Source: Hyperoodon ampullatus
Taxonomy: Eukaryota > Chordata > Mammalia > Artiodactyla > Ziphiidae
DNA: 64,000 nucleotides
Assembly (NCBI GenBank): GCA_949752795.1
Contig: CATKHW010000012.1
Span: 186,001-250,000, forward strand
Direction: 5' to 3'
The notes below the pieces were generated by a model, which saw only the letters and a list, made by a program, of their open reading frames with translations, ran no database searches and was not told the DNA's origin. Each line of letters begins with the position of its first letter. Position 1 is the stretch's first letter. The position numbers were made by a program, and so were the translations under genes. Positions 38,247 through 52,153 of this stretch are shown here, piece after piece.

Positions 38247-39983
38247 GGCTACACTTGAACTGAGTTAGGAAAGAGAACAGTGTCTCACATTTAGAAAACA
38301 CTCTTATGCCTGCTTAAGGGGGAAGGAGAGGTGGGGTGATGCATAAAGCCAGAGTTTGATATAAGTACAGGTACCGTTCCAAAAACCAACTATGGAATAG
38401 ACAAGACCTACACCTTCCTCAGTGAAAGGGAATCAAAACCCCATATTTCCCGCAGAGGAATATATCTGACTAGAAAGAATCTTAAAACCTATGTATTGAT
38501 ATGTCTCCGTAAGGGAATCAAGTGTGTCTAGACTGCATAAACATGGCAGCGAGAATCAGCTCAAACCCACTATAAAAAGGAATTTCAAAAACAAAACAAA
38601 AAAACTGGGAAATTCTTTACAATTCCTTCAGGGTGTCTGATGAAACCTGGAATGACCCTATCTACAATAAAGCTGGAGGTGGCATAAGAATGGACACTTG
38701 GGACTGAGAGGATTGGTGAGATTGGGTGAGCAAATGCAGACCCTTTAAAGCAATAATGCATGGCACCCATTCCATGGGTCCCAACTCTCCAGGTTGAAGG
38801 GAATATTACTACAGTTATAACATGTACGGGAAACCTAGAGAATGGACACACTGTGAATACGAAAGGTTTCTAAAACTCAACGAATAGTCCCTCTCCTGGT
38901 GCTCCGGTTTGACTTTCCATCTGCTTTACTATCAATCTCCAAACTTGGAGAGACAGCCCCTTTATCCTCCTGGGTCGCACAGGTTTCCAATTTGGCAGAG
39001 GATGAAAGGGAAGAGGGAGATCCAATGAGAGAGTAGCTGTTAGGAATTTGGATGGGCACATATCACTCTAACTTCCCGGCAGGAAGTAGAATTAACCAAA
39101 GTCTCAGCCCCCCACCGGGAAGCAGCATAGGTCCTGAACCAAAATTCTGGACTTGCGGTCAGCTCACAAAAAACGAGTTGAAAAATGGAGCTCAGGGGCA
39201 CAGCAATTCACAAACTGTCAGAGTAATAAAGGACAACTATCGTCCAAAAATCTGTTGAGGGAAGGCAACCAGGTGGCCTTGAAAGCGAGGCAGAATAGCA
39301 GGAAACTGATTTCAAGAGGTACGTTGGAATCGCCTTTAAAGCACAGGAAGAGGGGCACAACTTCGACAATGATGCACTTGGCCAAAAAGGGCGTATGCGT
39401 TTTCTCCTGAATATATTCAGCAGAAAACGCATACGCCCTTTTTGGCCAAGCAAGCAAGCGGGCAATGCAAATCTGCACTACAAAGAAGTATCACTTCCCA
39501 CAGGTCAAAAGGGACATCCACAAAATGTGTAAAAACCAGAAAGGCAAGACAGGCCCTGGAGAACAGGGAGCCTTGTTATGCTGATGGGCGGGATGTAAAT
39601 TGCCAACTGCCTCTCTGGAGCAGTACATTGTGTTCCCTAAAACAAGTAAAGAACAGAGCTACAGAGCCAAGTGCACTTCCAGTCTAGGGAATATACCTTG
39701 GGAAAACTGAAAATCAATAAGACAGAGCCACCCCAAAATTTAGGGCTGCACTGCTTACAAGGACCTCAACTTGGGTACACCTTAAGTATCCCAGGAAATA
39801 TAAAAATGGTTCAAAAAATTGTGGTACTTACGTACGATTGAATATGCCTCAGCCATGAAATCAATGTCATAAGACCAGTAGCAACAAAATGGGTGGATTC
39901 AGGTACGATGATTCTAAGTGAAATAAGTCACAGAGAAAAAGAAACTTATTATAAGATATCACTTATGAAGATCCTGTAAACAT
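38247..39983 (+). repeat. Satellite unit 23
   Basis: GCAATAATGCATGG returns at about 38750, while TACGATTGAATATGCC at the back resembles D1. The palindrome at 39377-39450 has the CAGCAG mismatch of D2, so the unit is a mosaic. Confidence 0.95.
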
Positions 39984-41721
39984 GGCTACACTTGAACTGA
40001 GTTAGGAAAGAGAACAGTGTCTCACATTTAGAAAACACTCTTATGCCTGTTTAAGGGTGAAGGAGAGGTGGGGTGATGCATAAAACCAGAGTTTGATATA
40101 AGCACTTGTACCGTTCCAAAAACCAACTATGGAATAGACAAGACCTACACCTTCCTCAGTGAAAGGGACTCAAAACCCCATATATCCCACAGAGGAATAT
40201 ATCTGACTAGTAAGAATATTAAAACCTATGTATTGATATGTCTCCGTAAGGGAATCAAGTGTGTCTAGACTGGCATAAACATGGCAGCGAGAATCAGCTC
40301 AAACCCACTATAAAAAGGAATTTCAAAAACAAAACAAAAAAACTGGGAAATTCTTTACAATTCCTTCAGGGTCTCTGATGAAACCTGGAATGACCCTATG
40401 TACAATGACAGCTGGATGTGGCATAAGGCTGCACACTTGGGACTGAGAGGATTGGTGAGATTGGGTGAGCAAATGCATACCATTTAAAGCACTAATCCGT
40501 GGCACCCATTCCATGCGTCCAAACTCTCCAGGTTAAAGGGAATATTACTACAGCTATAACATGTACGGTAAACCTAGAGAACTGACACACTGTGAATACG
40601 AAAGGTTTCTAAAACTCAACGAATAGTCCCTCTCCTGGTGCTCCGTTTTGACTTTCCATCTGCTTTACTATCAACCTCCCAACTTGTAGAGACAGCCCCT
40701 TTAACCTCCTGGTTCGCACAGGTTGCCAATTTGGCAGAGGATGAAAGGGAAGAGGGAGAACCAATGAGAGAGTAGCTGTTAGGCATTTGGACGGGCACAT
40801 ATCACTCTAATTTTCCGGCAGGAAGAAGAATTAACCAACGTCTCAGCCACACACAGGAACCAGTATACGTCCTGAACCAAAATTTTGGTCTTGCGGTCAG
40901 CTCACAAAAAACGAGTTGAAAAATGGAGCTCAGGGTCACAGCAATTCACAAACGGGCCGAGTAATAAAGGACAACTATCATCCAAAAATCTGTTGAGGGA
41001 AGGCAACGAGGCGGACTTGAAAGCGAGGCAGAATAACAGGAAACAGATTTCAAGAGGTACGTTGGAATCGCCATTAAAGCAAAGGAAGAGGGGCACAATT
41101 TCGACAATGATGCACTTGGCCAAAAAGGGCGTATGCGTTTTCTCCTGAATATATTCAGGAGAAAACGCATACGCCCTTTTTGGCCAAGCAAGCAAGCGGG
41201 AAATGCAAATCTGCACTACAAAGAAGTATCACTTCCCACCGTTCAAAAGGGACATCCACGAAATGTGTAAAAACCATAAAAGCAAGACAGGCCCTGGAGA
41301 ACAAGAAGCCTTGTTATGTTGATGGGTGGGATGTAAATTGCCAACTGCCTCTCTGGAGGAGTGCATTGTGTTCCCTAAAACAAGTAAACAACAGAGCTAC
41401 AGAGCCAAGGGCACTTCCAGTCTAGGGAATATACCTTGGGAAAACTGAAAATCAATAAGACAGAGCCACCCCAAAATTTAGGGCGGCACTGCTTACAAGG
41501 ACCTCAACTTGGGTACACCTTAAATATCCCAGGAAATATAAAAATGGTTCAAAAAATTGAGGTACTTACGTACGATGGAATATCCCTCAGCCATGAAATC
41601 AATGTCATAAGACCAGTAGCAGCAAAATGGGAAGATTCAGGTACGATGATTCTTAGTGAAATAAGTCACAGAGAAAAAGAAACTTATCATAAGATATCAC
41701 TTATGAAGATCCTGTAAACAA
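39984..41721 (+). repeat. Satellite unit 24
   Basis: It carries the odd form GCACTAATCCGTGG (about 40489). The front resembles D1 (GTTTAAGGGTGAAGG). The palindrome at 41115-41188 is perfect. Confidence 0.95.
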
Positions 41722-43460
41722 GGCTACACTTGAACTGAGTTAGGAAAGAGAACAGTGTCTCACATTTAGAAAACACTCTTATGCCTGCTTAAGGGGGAAG
41801 GAGAGGTGGGGTGATGCATAAAACCAGAGTTTGATATAAGCACAGGTACCGTTCCAAAAACCAGCTATGGAATAGACAAGACCTACACCTTCCTCAGTGA
41901 AAGGGACTCAAAACCCCATATTTCCCACAGAGGAATATATCTGACTAGTAAGAATCTTAAAACCTATGTATTGATATGTCTCCGTAAGGGAATCAAGTGT
42001 GTCTAGACTGGCATAAACATGGCAGCGAGAATCAGCTCAAACCCACTATAAAAAGGAATTTCAAAAACAAAACAAAAAAACTGGGAAATTCTTTACAATT
42101 CCTTCAGGGTCTCTGATGAACCCTGGAATGACCCTATCTACAACGACAGCTGGAAGTGGCATAAGCCTGGACACTAGGGACTGAGAAGATTGGTGAGATT
42201 TGGTGAGCAAATGCAGACCCTTTAAAGCAATAATGCATGGCACCCATTCCATGGGTCCCAACTCTCCAGGTTGAAGGGAATTTTACTACAGTTATAACAT
42301 GTACCGGAAACGTAGAGAACAGACACACTGTGAATACGAAAGGTTTCTAAAACTCAACGAATAGTCCCTCTCCTGGTGCTCTGGTTTGACTTTCCATCTG
42401 CTTTACTATCAACCTCCCAACTTGGAGAGACAGCCCCTTTAACGTCCTGGTTCGCACAGGTTGCCAATTTGGCAGAGGATGAAAGGGAAGAGGGAGAACC
42501 AATGAGAGAGTAGCTGTTAGGCATTTGGACGGGCACATATCACTGTAATTTCCCGGCAGGAAGAAGAATTATCCAAAGTCTCAGCCACCCACCGGGAACC
42601 AGCATAGGTCCTGAACCAAAATTTTGGACTTGCGGTCAGCTCACCAAAAACGAGTTGAAAAATGGAGCTCTGTGGCACAGCAATTCACAAACTGGCCGAG
42701 TAATAAAGGACAATTATCGTCCAAAAATCTGTTGAGGGAAGGCAATGAGGCGGACTTGAAAGCGAGGCAGAATAGCAGGAAACAGATTTCAAGAGGTACG
42801 TTGGAATCGCCTTTAAAGCACAGGAAGAGGGGCACAACTTCGACAATGATGCACTTGGCCAAAAAGTGCGTATGCGTTTTCTCCTGAATATATTCAGGAG
42901 AAAACGCATACAGCATTTTTGGCCAAGCAAGCAAGCGGGCAATGCAAATCTGCACTACAAAGAAGTATCATTTCCCACCGGTCAAAAGGGACATCCACAA
43001 AATGTGTAAAAACCAGAAAGGCAAGACAGGCCCTGGAGAACAGGGAGCCTTGTTATGCTGATGGGCGGGATGTAAATTGCAAACTGCCTCTCTGGAGGAG
43101 TGCATTGTGTTCCCTAAAACAAGTAAACAACAGAGCTACAGAGCCAACAGCACTTCCAGTCTAGGGAATATTCCTTGGGAAAACTGAAAATCAATAATAC
43201 AGAGCAACCCCAAAATTTAGGGCTGCCCTGCTTACAAGGACCTCAACTTGGGTACACCTTAAATATCCCAGGAAATATAAAAATGGTTCAAAAAATTGTG
43301 GTACTTACGTACGATGGAATATCCCTCAGCCATGAAATCAATGACATAAGTCCAGTAGCAGCAAAATGGTTGGATTCAGGTACGATGATTCTAAGTGAAA
43401 TAAGTCACACAGAAAAAGAAACTTATCATAAGATATCACTTATGAAGATCCTGTAAACAT
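41722..43460 (+). repeat. Satellite unit 25
   Basis: The palindrome at 42854-42927 is damaged at the same place in both arms (AAAAAGTGCG left, CATACAGCATTTTT right), giving about four mismatches. It has some B-like features in front (TGAACCCTGG, GATTTGGTGAGC). Confidence 0.95.
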
Positions 43461-45199
43461 GGCTACACTTGAACTGAGTTAGGAAAGAGAACAGTGTCTC
43501 ACATATAGAAAACACTCTTATACCTGCTTAAGGGGGAAAGAGAGGTGGGGTGATGCATAAAACCAGAGTTTGATATAAGCACAGGTACCATTAAAAAAAC
43601 CAACTATGGAATAGACAAGACCTACACCTTCCTCAGTGAAAGGGACTCAAAACACCATATTTCCCGCAGAGGAATATATCTGACTAGTAAGAATCTTAAA
43701 ACCTATGTATTGATATGTCTCCGTAAGGGAATCAAGTGTGTCTAGACTGGCATAAACATGGCAGCGAGAATCAGCTCAAACCCACTATAAAAATGAATTT
43801 CAAAAAGAAAACAAAAAAACTGGGAAATTCTTTACAATTCCTTCAGGGTCTCTGATGAAACCTGGAATGACCCTATCTACAACGACAGCTGGATGTGGCA
43901 AAAGGCTGGAAACTTGGGACTGAGAGGATTGGTGAGATTGGGTGAGCAAATGCAGACCCTTTAAAGCAATAATGCATGGCACCCATTCCATGGGTCCCAA
44001 CTCTCCAGGTTGAAGGGAATATTACTACAGTTATAACATGTACCGGAAACCTAGAGAACGGACACACTGTGAATACGAAAGGTTTCTAAACCTCAACGAA
44101 TAGTCCCTCTCCTGGTGCTCCGGTTTGACTTTCCATCTGCTTTACTATCAAACTCCCAACTTGCAGAGTCAGCCCCTTTAACCTCCTGGTTCGCACAGGT
44201 TTCCAATTTGGCAGAGGATGAAAGGGAAGAGGGAGAACCAATGAGAGAGTAGCTGTTAGGCATTTGCACGGGCACATATCACTGTAATTTCCCGGCAGGA
44301 AGAAGAATTAACCAAAGTCTCAGCCACCCACTGGGAACCAATATAGCTCCTGAACCAAAATTTTGGACTTGCGGTCAGCTCACCAAAAACGAGTTGAAAA
44401 ATGGAGCTCAGGGGCACAGCAATTCACAAACTGGCCGAGTAATAAAGGACAACTATCGTCCAAAAATCTGTTGAGGGAAGGCAACGAGGCGGACTTGAAA
44501 GCGAGGCAGAATTGCAGGAAACAGATTTCAAGAGGTACGTTGGAATCACCTTTAAAGCACAGGAAGAGGGGCACAACTTCGACAATGATGCACTTGGCCA
44601 AAAAGGGCGTATGCGTTTTCTCCTGAATATATTCAGGAGAAAACGCATACGCCCTTTATGGCCAAGCAAGCATGCGGGCAATGCAAATCTGCACTACAAA
44701 GAAGTATCACTTCCCACCGGTCAAAAGGGACATCCACAAAATGTGTAAAAACCAGAAAGGCAAGACAGGCCCTGGAGAACAGGGAGCCTTGTTATGCTGA
44801 TGGGCGGGATGTTAATTGCCAACTGCCTCTCTGGAGGAGTGCACTGTGTTCCCTAAAACAAGTAAAGAACAGAGCTACAGAGCCAAGGGCACTTCCAGTC
44901 TAGGGAATATACCTTGGGAAAACTGAAAATCAATAAGACAGAGCCACCCCAAAATTTAGGGCTGCACTGCTTACAAGGGCCTCAACTTGGGTACACCTTA
45001 AATATCCCAGGAAATATAAAAATGGTTCAAAAATTTGAGGTACTTACGTACGATGGAATATCCCTCAGCCATGAAATCAATGTCATAAGACCAGTAGCAG
45101 CAAAATGGGAAGATTCAGGTACGATGATTCTAAGTGAAATAAGTCACAGAGAAAAAGAAACTTATCATAAGATATCACTTATGAAGATCCTGTAAACAT
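43461..45199 (+). repeat. Satellite unit 26 (type C)
   Basis: Type C marks are GGCAAAAGGCTGGAAAC, TAAACCTCAACG, AGAGTCAGCCCC and ATTTGCACGGGC. The palindrome at 44593-44666 has one mismatch (CCCTTTATGGCC). Confidence 0.95.
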
Positions 45200-46938
45200 G
45201 GCTACACTTGAACTGAGTTAGGAAAGAGAACAGTGTCTCACATTTAGAAAACACTCTTATGCCTGCTTAAGGGGGAAGGAGAGGTGGGGTGATGCATAAA
45301 ACCAGAGTTTGATATAAGCACAGGTACCGTTCCAAAAACCAACTATGGAATAGACAAGACCTACACCTTCCTCAGTGAAAGGGACTCAAAACCCCATATT
45401 TCCCGCAGAGGAATATATCTGACTAGTAAGAATCTTAAAACCTACGTATTGATATGTCTCCGTAAGGGAATCAAGTGTGTCTAGACTGGCATAAACATGG
45501 CAGCGAGAATCAGCTCAAACCCACTATAAAAAGGAATTTCAAGAACAAAACAAAAAAACTGGGAAATTCTTTACAATTCCTTCAGGGTCTCTGATGAAAC
45601 CAGGAATGACCCTATCTACAACGACAGCTGGATGTGGCAAAAGGCTGGAAACTTGGGACTGAGAGGATTGGTGAGATTGGGTGAGCAAATGCAGACCCTT
45701 TAAAGCAATAATGCATGGCACCCATTCCATGGGTCCCAACTCTCCAGGTTGAAGGGAATATTACTACAGTTATAACATGTACCGGAACCCTAGAGAACGG
45801 ACACACTGTGAATACGAAAGGTTTCTAAACCTCAACGAATAGTCCCTCTCCTGGTGCTCCGGTTTGACTTTCCATCTGCTTTACTATCAACCTCCCAACT
45901 TGGAGAGTCAGCCCCTTTGACCTCCTGGTTCGCACAGGTTTCCAATTTGGCAGAGGATGAAAGGGAAGAGGGAGAACCAATGAGAGAGTAGCTGTTAGGC
46001 ATTTGCACGGGCACATATCACTGTAATTTCCCGGCAGGAAGAAGAATTAACCAAAGTCTCAGCCACCCACCGGGAACCAATATAGGTCCTGAACCAAAAT
46101 TTTGGACCTGCGGTCAGCTCACCAAAAACGAGTTGAAAAATGGAGCTCATGGGCACAGCAATTCACAAACTGGCCGAGTAATAAAGGACAACTATCGTCC
46201 AAAAATCTGTTGAGAGAAGGCAACGAGGCGGACTTGAAAGCGAGGCAGAATAGCAGGAAACAGATTTCAAGAGGTACGTTGGAATCGCCTTTAAAGCACA
46301 GGAAGAGGGGCACAACTTCGACAATGATGCACTTGGCCAAAAAGGGCGTATGCGTTTTCTCCTGAATATATTCAGGAGAAAACGCATACGCCCTTTTTGG
46401 CCAAGCAAGCAAGCGGACAATGCAAATCTGCACTACAAAGAAGTATCACTTCCCACCGGTCAAAAGGGACATCCACAAAATGTGTAAAAACCAGAAAGGC
46501 AAGACAGGCCCTGGAGAACCGGGAGCCTTGTTATGCTGATGTGTGGGATGTAAATTGCCAACTGCCTCTCTGGAGGAGTGCATTGTGTTCCCTAAAACAA
46601 GTAAAGAACAGAGCTACAGAGCCAAGGGCACTTCCAGTCTAGGGAATATACCTTGGGAAAACTGAAAATCAATAAGACAGAGCCACCCCAAAATTTAGGG
46701 CTGCACTGCTTACAAGGACCTCAACTTGGTTACACCTTAAATATCCCAGGAAATATAAAAATGGTTCAAAAAATTGAGGTACTTACGTACGATGGAATAT
46801 CCCTCAGCCATGAAATCAATGTCATAAGACCAGTAGCAGCAAAATGGGTGGATTCAGGTAGGATGATTCTAAGTGAAATAAGTCACACAGAAAAAGAAAC
46901 TTATCATAAGATATCACTTATGAAGATCCTGTAAACAT
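45200..46938 (+). repeat. Satellite unit 27 (type C)
   Basis: It is type C. It shares TTTCAAGAACAAAAC with unit 28. The palindrome at 46332-46405 is perfect. Confidence 0.95.
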
Positions 46939-48676
46939 GGCTACACTTGAACTGAGTTAGGAAAGAGAAGAATGTCTCACATTTAGAAAACACTCTTATG
47001 CCTGCTTTAGGGGGAACGAGAGGTGGGGTGATGCATAAAACCAGAGTTTGCTATAAGCACAGGTACCGTTCCAAAAACCAACTATGGAATAGACAAGACC
47101 TACACCTTCCTCAGTGAAAGGGACTCAAAGCCCCATATTTCCCGCAGAGGAATATATCTGACTAGTAAGTATCTTAAAACCTATGTATTGATATGTCTCC
47201 GTAAGGGAATCAAGTGTGTCTAGACTGGCATAAACATGGCAGCGAGAATCAGCTCAAACCCACTATAAAAAGGAATTTCAAGAACAAAACAAAAAAATTG
47301 GGAAATTCTTTACAATTCCTTCAGGGTCTCTGATGAAACCTGGAATGACCCTATCTACAACGACAGCTGGATGTGGCAAAAGGCTGGAAACTTGGGACTG
47401 AGAGGATTGGTGAGATTGGGTGAGCAAATGCAGACCCTTTAAAGCAATAATGCATGGCACTCATTCCATGGGTCCCAACTCTCCAGGTTGAAGGGAATAT
47501 TACTACAGTTATAACATGTACCGGAAACCTAGAGAACGGACACACTGTGAATACGAAAGGATTTTAAACCTCAATGAATAGTCCCTCTCCTGGTGATCCG
47601 GTTTGACTTTCCATCTGCTTTACTATCAACCTCCCAACTTGGAGAGTCAGCCCCTTTAACCTCCTGGTTCGCACAGGTTTCCAATTTGGCAGAGGATGAA
47701 AGGGAAGAGGGAGAACCAATTAGAAAGTAGCTGTTAGGCATTTGCACGGGCACATATCACTGTAATTTCCCGGCAGGAAGAAGAATTAACCAAAGTCTCA
47801 GCCACCCACCGGGAACCAATATAGGTCCTGAACCAAAATTTTGGACTTGCGGTCAGCTCACCAAAAACGAGTTGAAAAATGGAGCTCAGGGGCACAGCAA
47901 TTCACAAACTGGCCGAGTAATAAAGGACAACTATCGTCCAAAAATCTGTTGAGGGAAGGCAACGAGGCGGACTTGAAAGCGAGGCAGAATTGCAGGAAAC
48001 AGATTTCAAGAGGTACGTTGGAATCGCCTTTAAAGCACAGGAAGAGGGGCACAACTTCGACAATGATGCACTTGGCCAAAAAGGGCGTATGCGTTTTCTC
48101 CTGAATATATTCAGAAGAAAACGCATACGCCCTTTTTGGCCAAGCAAGCAAGCGGGCAATGCAAATCTGCACTACAAAGAAGTATCACTTCCCACCGGTC
48201 AAAAGGGACATCCACAAAATGTGTAAAAACCAGAAAGGCAAGACAGGCCCTGGAGAACAGGGAGCCTTGTTATGCTGATGGGCGGGATGTAAATTGCCAA
48301 CTGCCTCTCTGAAGGAGTGCATTGTGTTCCCTAAAACAAGTAAACAACAGAGCTACAGAGCCAATGTGACTTCCAGTCTAGGAATATTCCCTGGGAAAAC
48401 TGAAAATCAATAAGACAGAGCCACCCCAAAATTTAGGGCTGCACTGCTTACAAGGACCTCAACTTGGGTACACCTTAAATATCCCAGGAAATATAAAAAT
48501 GGTTCAAAAAATTGTGGTACTTACGTACGATGGAATATCCCTCAGCCATGAAATCAATGTCATAAGACCAGTAGCAGCAAAATGGGTGGATTCAGGTACG
48601 ATGATTCTAAGTGAAATAAGTCACACAGAAAAAGAAACTTATCATAAGATATCACTTATGAAGATCCTGTAAACAT
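46939..48676 (+). repeat. Satellite unit 28 (type C)
   Basis: It is type C, with GAAGAATGTCTCAC in front as in units 1, 10 and 11, and TGACTTCCAGTCTAGGAA behind as in unit 9. The palindrome at 48071-48144 has one mismatch (CAGAAG). Confidence 0.95.
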
Positions 48677-50415
48677 GGCTACACTTGAACTGAGTTAGGA
48701 AAGAGAACAGTGTCTCATATTTAGAAAACACTCTTATGCCTGCTTAAGGGGGAAGGACAGGTGGGGTGATGCATAAAACCAGAGTTTGATATAAGCACAG
48801 GTACCGTTCCAAAAACCAACTATGGAATAGACAAGACCTACACCTTCCTCAGTGAAAGGGACTCAAAACCCCATATTTCCCGCAGAGGAATATATCTGAC
48901 TAGTAAGAATCTTAAAACCTATGTATTGATATGTCTCCGTAAGGAAATCAAGTGTGTCTAGACTGGCATAAACATGGCAGCGAGAATCAGCTCAAACCCA
49001 CTATAAAAAGGAATTTCAAAAACAAAACAAAAAAACTGGGAAATTCTTTACAATTCCTTCAGGGTCTCTGATGAAACATGGAATGAACCTATTTACAACG
49101 ACAGCTGGATGTTGCATAAGGCTGGACACTTGGGACTGAGAGGATTGGTGAGATTGGGTGAGCAAATGCAGACCCTTTAAAGCAATAATGCATGGCACCC
49201 ATTCCATGGGTCCCAACTCTCCAGGTTGAAAGGAATATTACTACAGTTATAACATGTACCGAAATCCTAGAGAACGGACACACTGTGAATACTAAAGGTT
49301 TCTAAAACTCAACGAATAGTCCCTCTCCTGGTGCTCCGGTTTCACTTTCCATCTGCTTTACTATCAACCTCCCGACTTGGAGAGACAGCCCCTTTAACCT
49401 CCTTGTTCGCACAGGTTGCCAATTTGGCAGAGGATGAAAGGGAAGAGGGAGAACCAATGAGAGAGTAGCTGTTAAGAATTTGAACGGGCACATATCACTG
49501 TAATTTCCCGGCAGGAAGAAGAATTAACCAAAGTCTCAGCCACCAACCGAGAACCAGCATAGGTCCCGAACCAAAATTTTGGACTTGCGGTCAGCTCACC
49601 AAAAACGAGTTGAAAAATGGAGCTCAGGGACACAGCAATTCACAAACTGGCCGAGTAATAAAGGACAACTATCGTCCAAAAATCTGTTGAGGGAAGGCAA
49701 CGAGGTGGACTTGAAAGCGAGGCAGAATAGTAGGAAACAGATATGAAGAGGTACGTTGGAATCGCCTTTAAAGCACAGGAAGAGGGGCACAACTTCGACA
49801 ATGATGCACTTGGCCAAAAAGGGTGTATGCGTTTTCTCTTGAATATATTCAGGAGAAAACGCATACGCCCTTTTTGGCCAAGCAAGCAAGCAGGCAATGC
49901 AAATCTGCACTACAAAGAAGTATCACTTCCCACCGGTCAAAAGGGACATCCACAAAATGTGTAAAAACCAGAAAGGCAAGACAGGCCCTGGAGAACAGGG
50001 AGCCTTGTTATGCTGATGGGCGGGATGTTAATTGCCAACTGCCTCTCTGGAGGAGTGCATTGTGTTCCCTAAAACAAGTAAACAACAGAGCTACAGAGCC
50101 AAGGGCACTTCCAGTCTAGGGAATATTCCTTGGGAAAACTGAAAATCAATAAGAGAGAGCCACCCCAAAATTTAGGGCTGCACTGCTTACAAGGACCTCA
50201 ACTTGGGTACACCTTAAATATCCCAGGAAATATAAAAATGGTTCAAAAAATTGTGGTACTTACGTATGATGGAATATCCCTCAGCCATGAAATCAATGTC
50301 ATAAGACCAGTAGCAGCCAAATGGGAAGATTCAGGTACGATGATTCTAAGTGAAATAAGTCACACAGAAAAAGAAACTTATCATAAGATATCACTTATGA
50401 AGATCCTGTAAACAT
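48677..50415 (+). repeat. Satellite unit 29 (A-like back half)
   Basis: The back half resembles type A (GAGGTGGACTTGAAAGC, GATATGAAGAGG). The palindrome at 49809-49882 has two mismatches (GGGTGTATG, CTCTTGAAT). Confidence 0.95.
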
Positions 50416-52153
50416 GGCTACACTTGAACTGAGTTACGAAAGAGAACAGTGTCTCACATTTAGAAAACACTCTAATGCCTGCTTAAGGGGGAAGGAGAGG
50501 TGGGGTGATGCATACACCCAGAGTTTGATATAAGCACAGGTACCGTTCCAAAAACCAACTATGGAATAGACAAGAACTGCACCTTCCTCAGTGAAAGGGA
50601 CTCAAAACCCCATATTTCCCGCAGAGGAATATATCTGACTAATAAGAATCTTAAAACCTATGTATGATATGTCTCCGTAAGGGAATCAAGTGTGTCTAGA
50701 CTGGCATAAACATGGCAGCGAGTATCAGCTCAAACCCACTATAAAAAGGAATTTCAAAAACAAAACAAAAAAACTGGGAAATTCTTTACAATTCCTTCAG
50801 GGTCTCTGATGAAACCTGGAATGACCCTATTTACAACGACAGCTGGATGTGGCATAAGGCTGGAAACTTGGGACTCAGTGGATTGGTGAGATTGGGTGAG
50901 CAAATGCAGACCCTTTAAAGCAGTAATGCATGGCACCCATTCCATGGGTCCCAACTCTCCCGGTTGAAGGGAATATTACTACAGTTATAACATGTACCGG
51001 AAACCTAGAGAATGGACACACTGTGAATACGAAAGGTTTCTAAAACTCAACGAATAGTCCCTCTCCTGGTGCTCCGGTTTCACTTTCCATCTGCTTTTCT
51101 ATCAACCTCCCAACTTGGAGAGACAGCCCCTTTAACCTCCTGGTTCGCACAGGTTGCCAATTTGGCAGAGGATGAAACGGAAGAGGGAGAACCAATGAGA
51201 GAGTAGCTGTTAGGCATTTGGACGGGCACATATCACTGTAATTTCCCAGCAGGAAGAAGAATTAACCAAAGTCTCAGCCACCCACCAGGAACTAGCATAG
51301 GTCCTGAACCAAAATTCTGGACTTGCGGTCAGCTAACCAAAAACGAGTTGAAAAATGGAGCTCAGGGGCACAGCAATTCACAAACTGGCCGAGTAATAAA
51401 GGACAACTATCGTCCAAAAATCTGTTGAGGGAAGGCAACTAGGCGGACTTGAAAGCGAGGCAGAATAGCAGGAAACAGATTTCAAGAGGTACGTTGGAAT
51501 CGCCTTTAAAGCACAGGAAGAGGGGCACAACTTCGACAATGATGCACTTGGCCATAAAGGGCGTATGCGTTTTCTCCTGAATATATTCAGGAGAAAACGC
51601 ATACGCCCTTTTTGGCCAAGCAAGCAAGCGGGCAATGCAAATCTGCACTACAAAGAAGTATCACTTCCCACCGGTCAAAAGGGACATCCACAAAATGTGT
51701 AAAAACCAGAAAGGCAAGACAGGCCCTGGAGAACAGGGAGCCTTGTTATACTGATGGGCGGGATGTAAATTGCCAACTGCCGCTCTGGAGGAGTACATTG
51801 TGTTCCCTAAAACAAGTAAAGAACAGAGCTACAGAGCCAAGGGCACTTCCAGTCTTGGGAATATTCCTTGGGAAAACTGAAAATCAATAAGACAGAGCCA
51901 CCCCAAAATTTAGGGCTGCACTGCTTACAAGGACCTCAACTTGGGTACACCTTAAATATCCCAGGAAATATAAAAATGGTTCAAAAAATTGTGGTACTTA
52001 CGTACGATGGAATATCCCTCAGCCATGAAATCAATGTCATAAGACCAGTAGCAGCAAAATGGGTGGATTCAGGTACGATGATTCTAAGTGAAATAAGTCA
52101 CAGAGAAAAAGAAACTTATCATAAAATATCACTTATGAAGATCCTGTAAACAT
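50416..52153 (+). repeat. Satellite unit 30 (B-like front half)
   Basis: The front carries type B marks (CTCTAATGCCTGC, AAGAACTGCACC, ATGTATGATATG) about 40 kb from the other B units. The back shares the unit 8 block. The palindrome at 51547-51620 has one mismatch (GGCCATAAAG). Confidence 0.95.

Larger units (their letters stand above)
43461..48676 (+). repeat. Local monomeric expansion of type C units
   Basis: Three consecutive units share four marks not seen together elsewhere (listed under unit 26), with spacing of 1739 bp. This indicates a recent single-unit expansion, in contrast to the dimeric pattern in the middle of the array. Confidence 0.8.
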
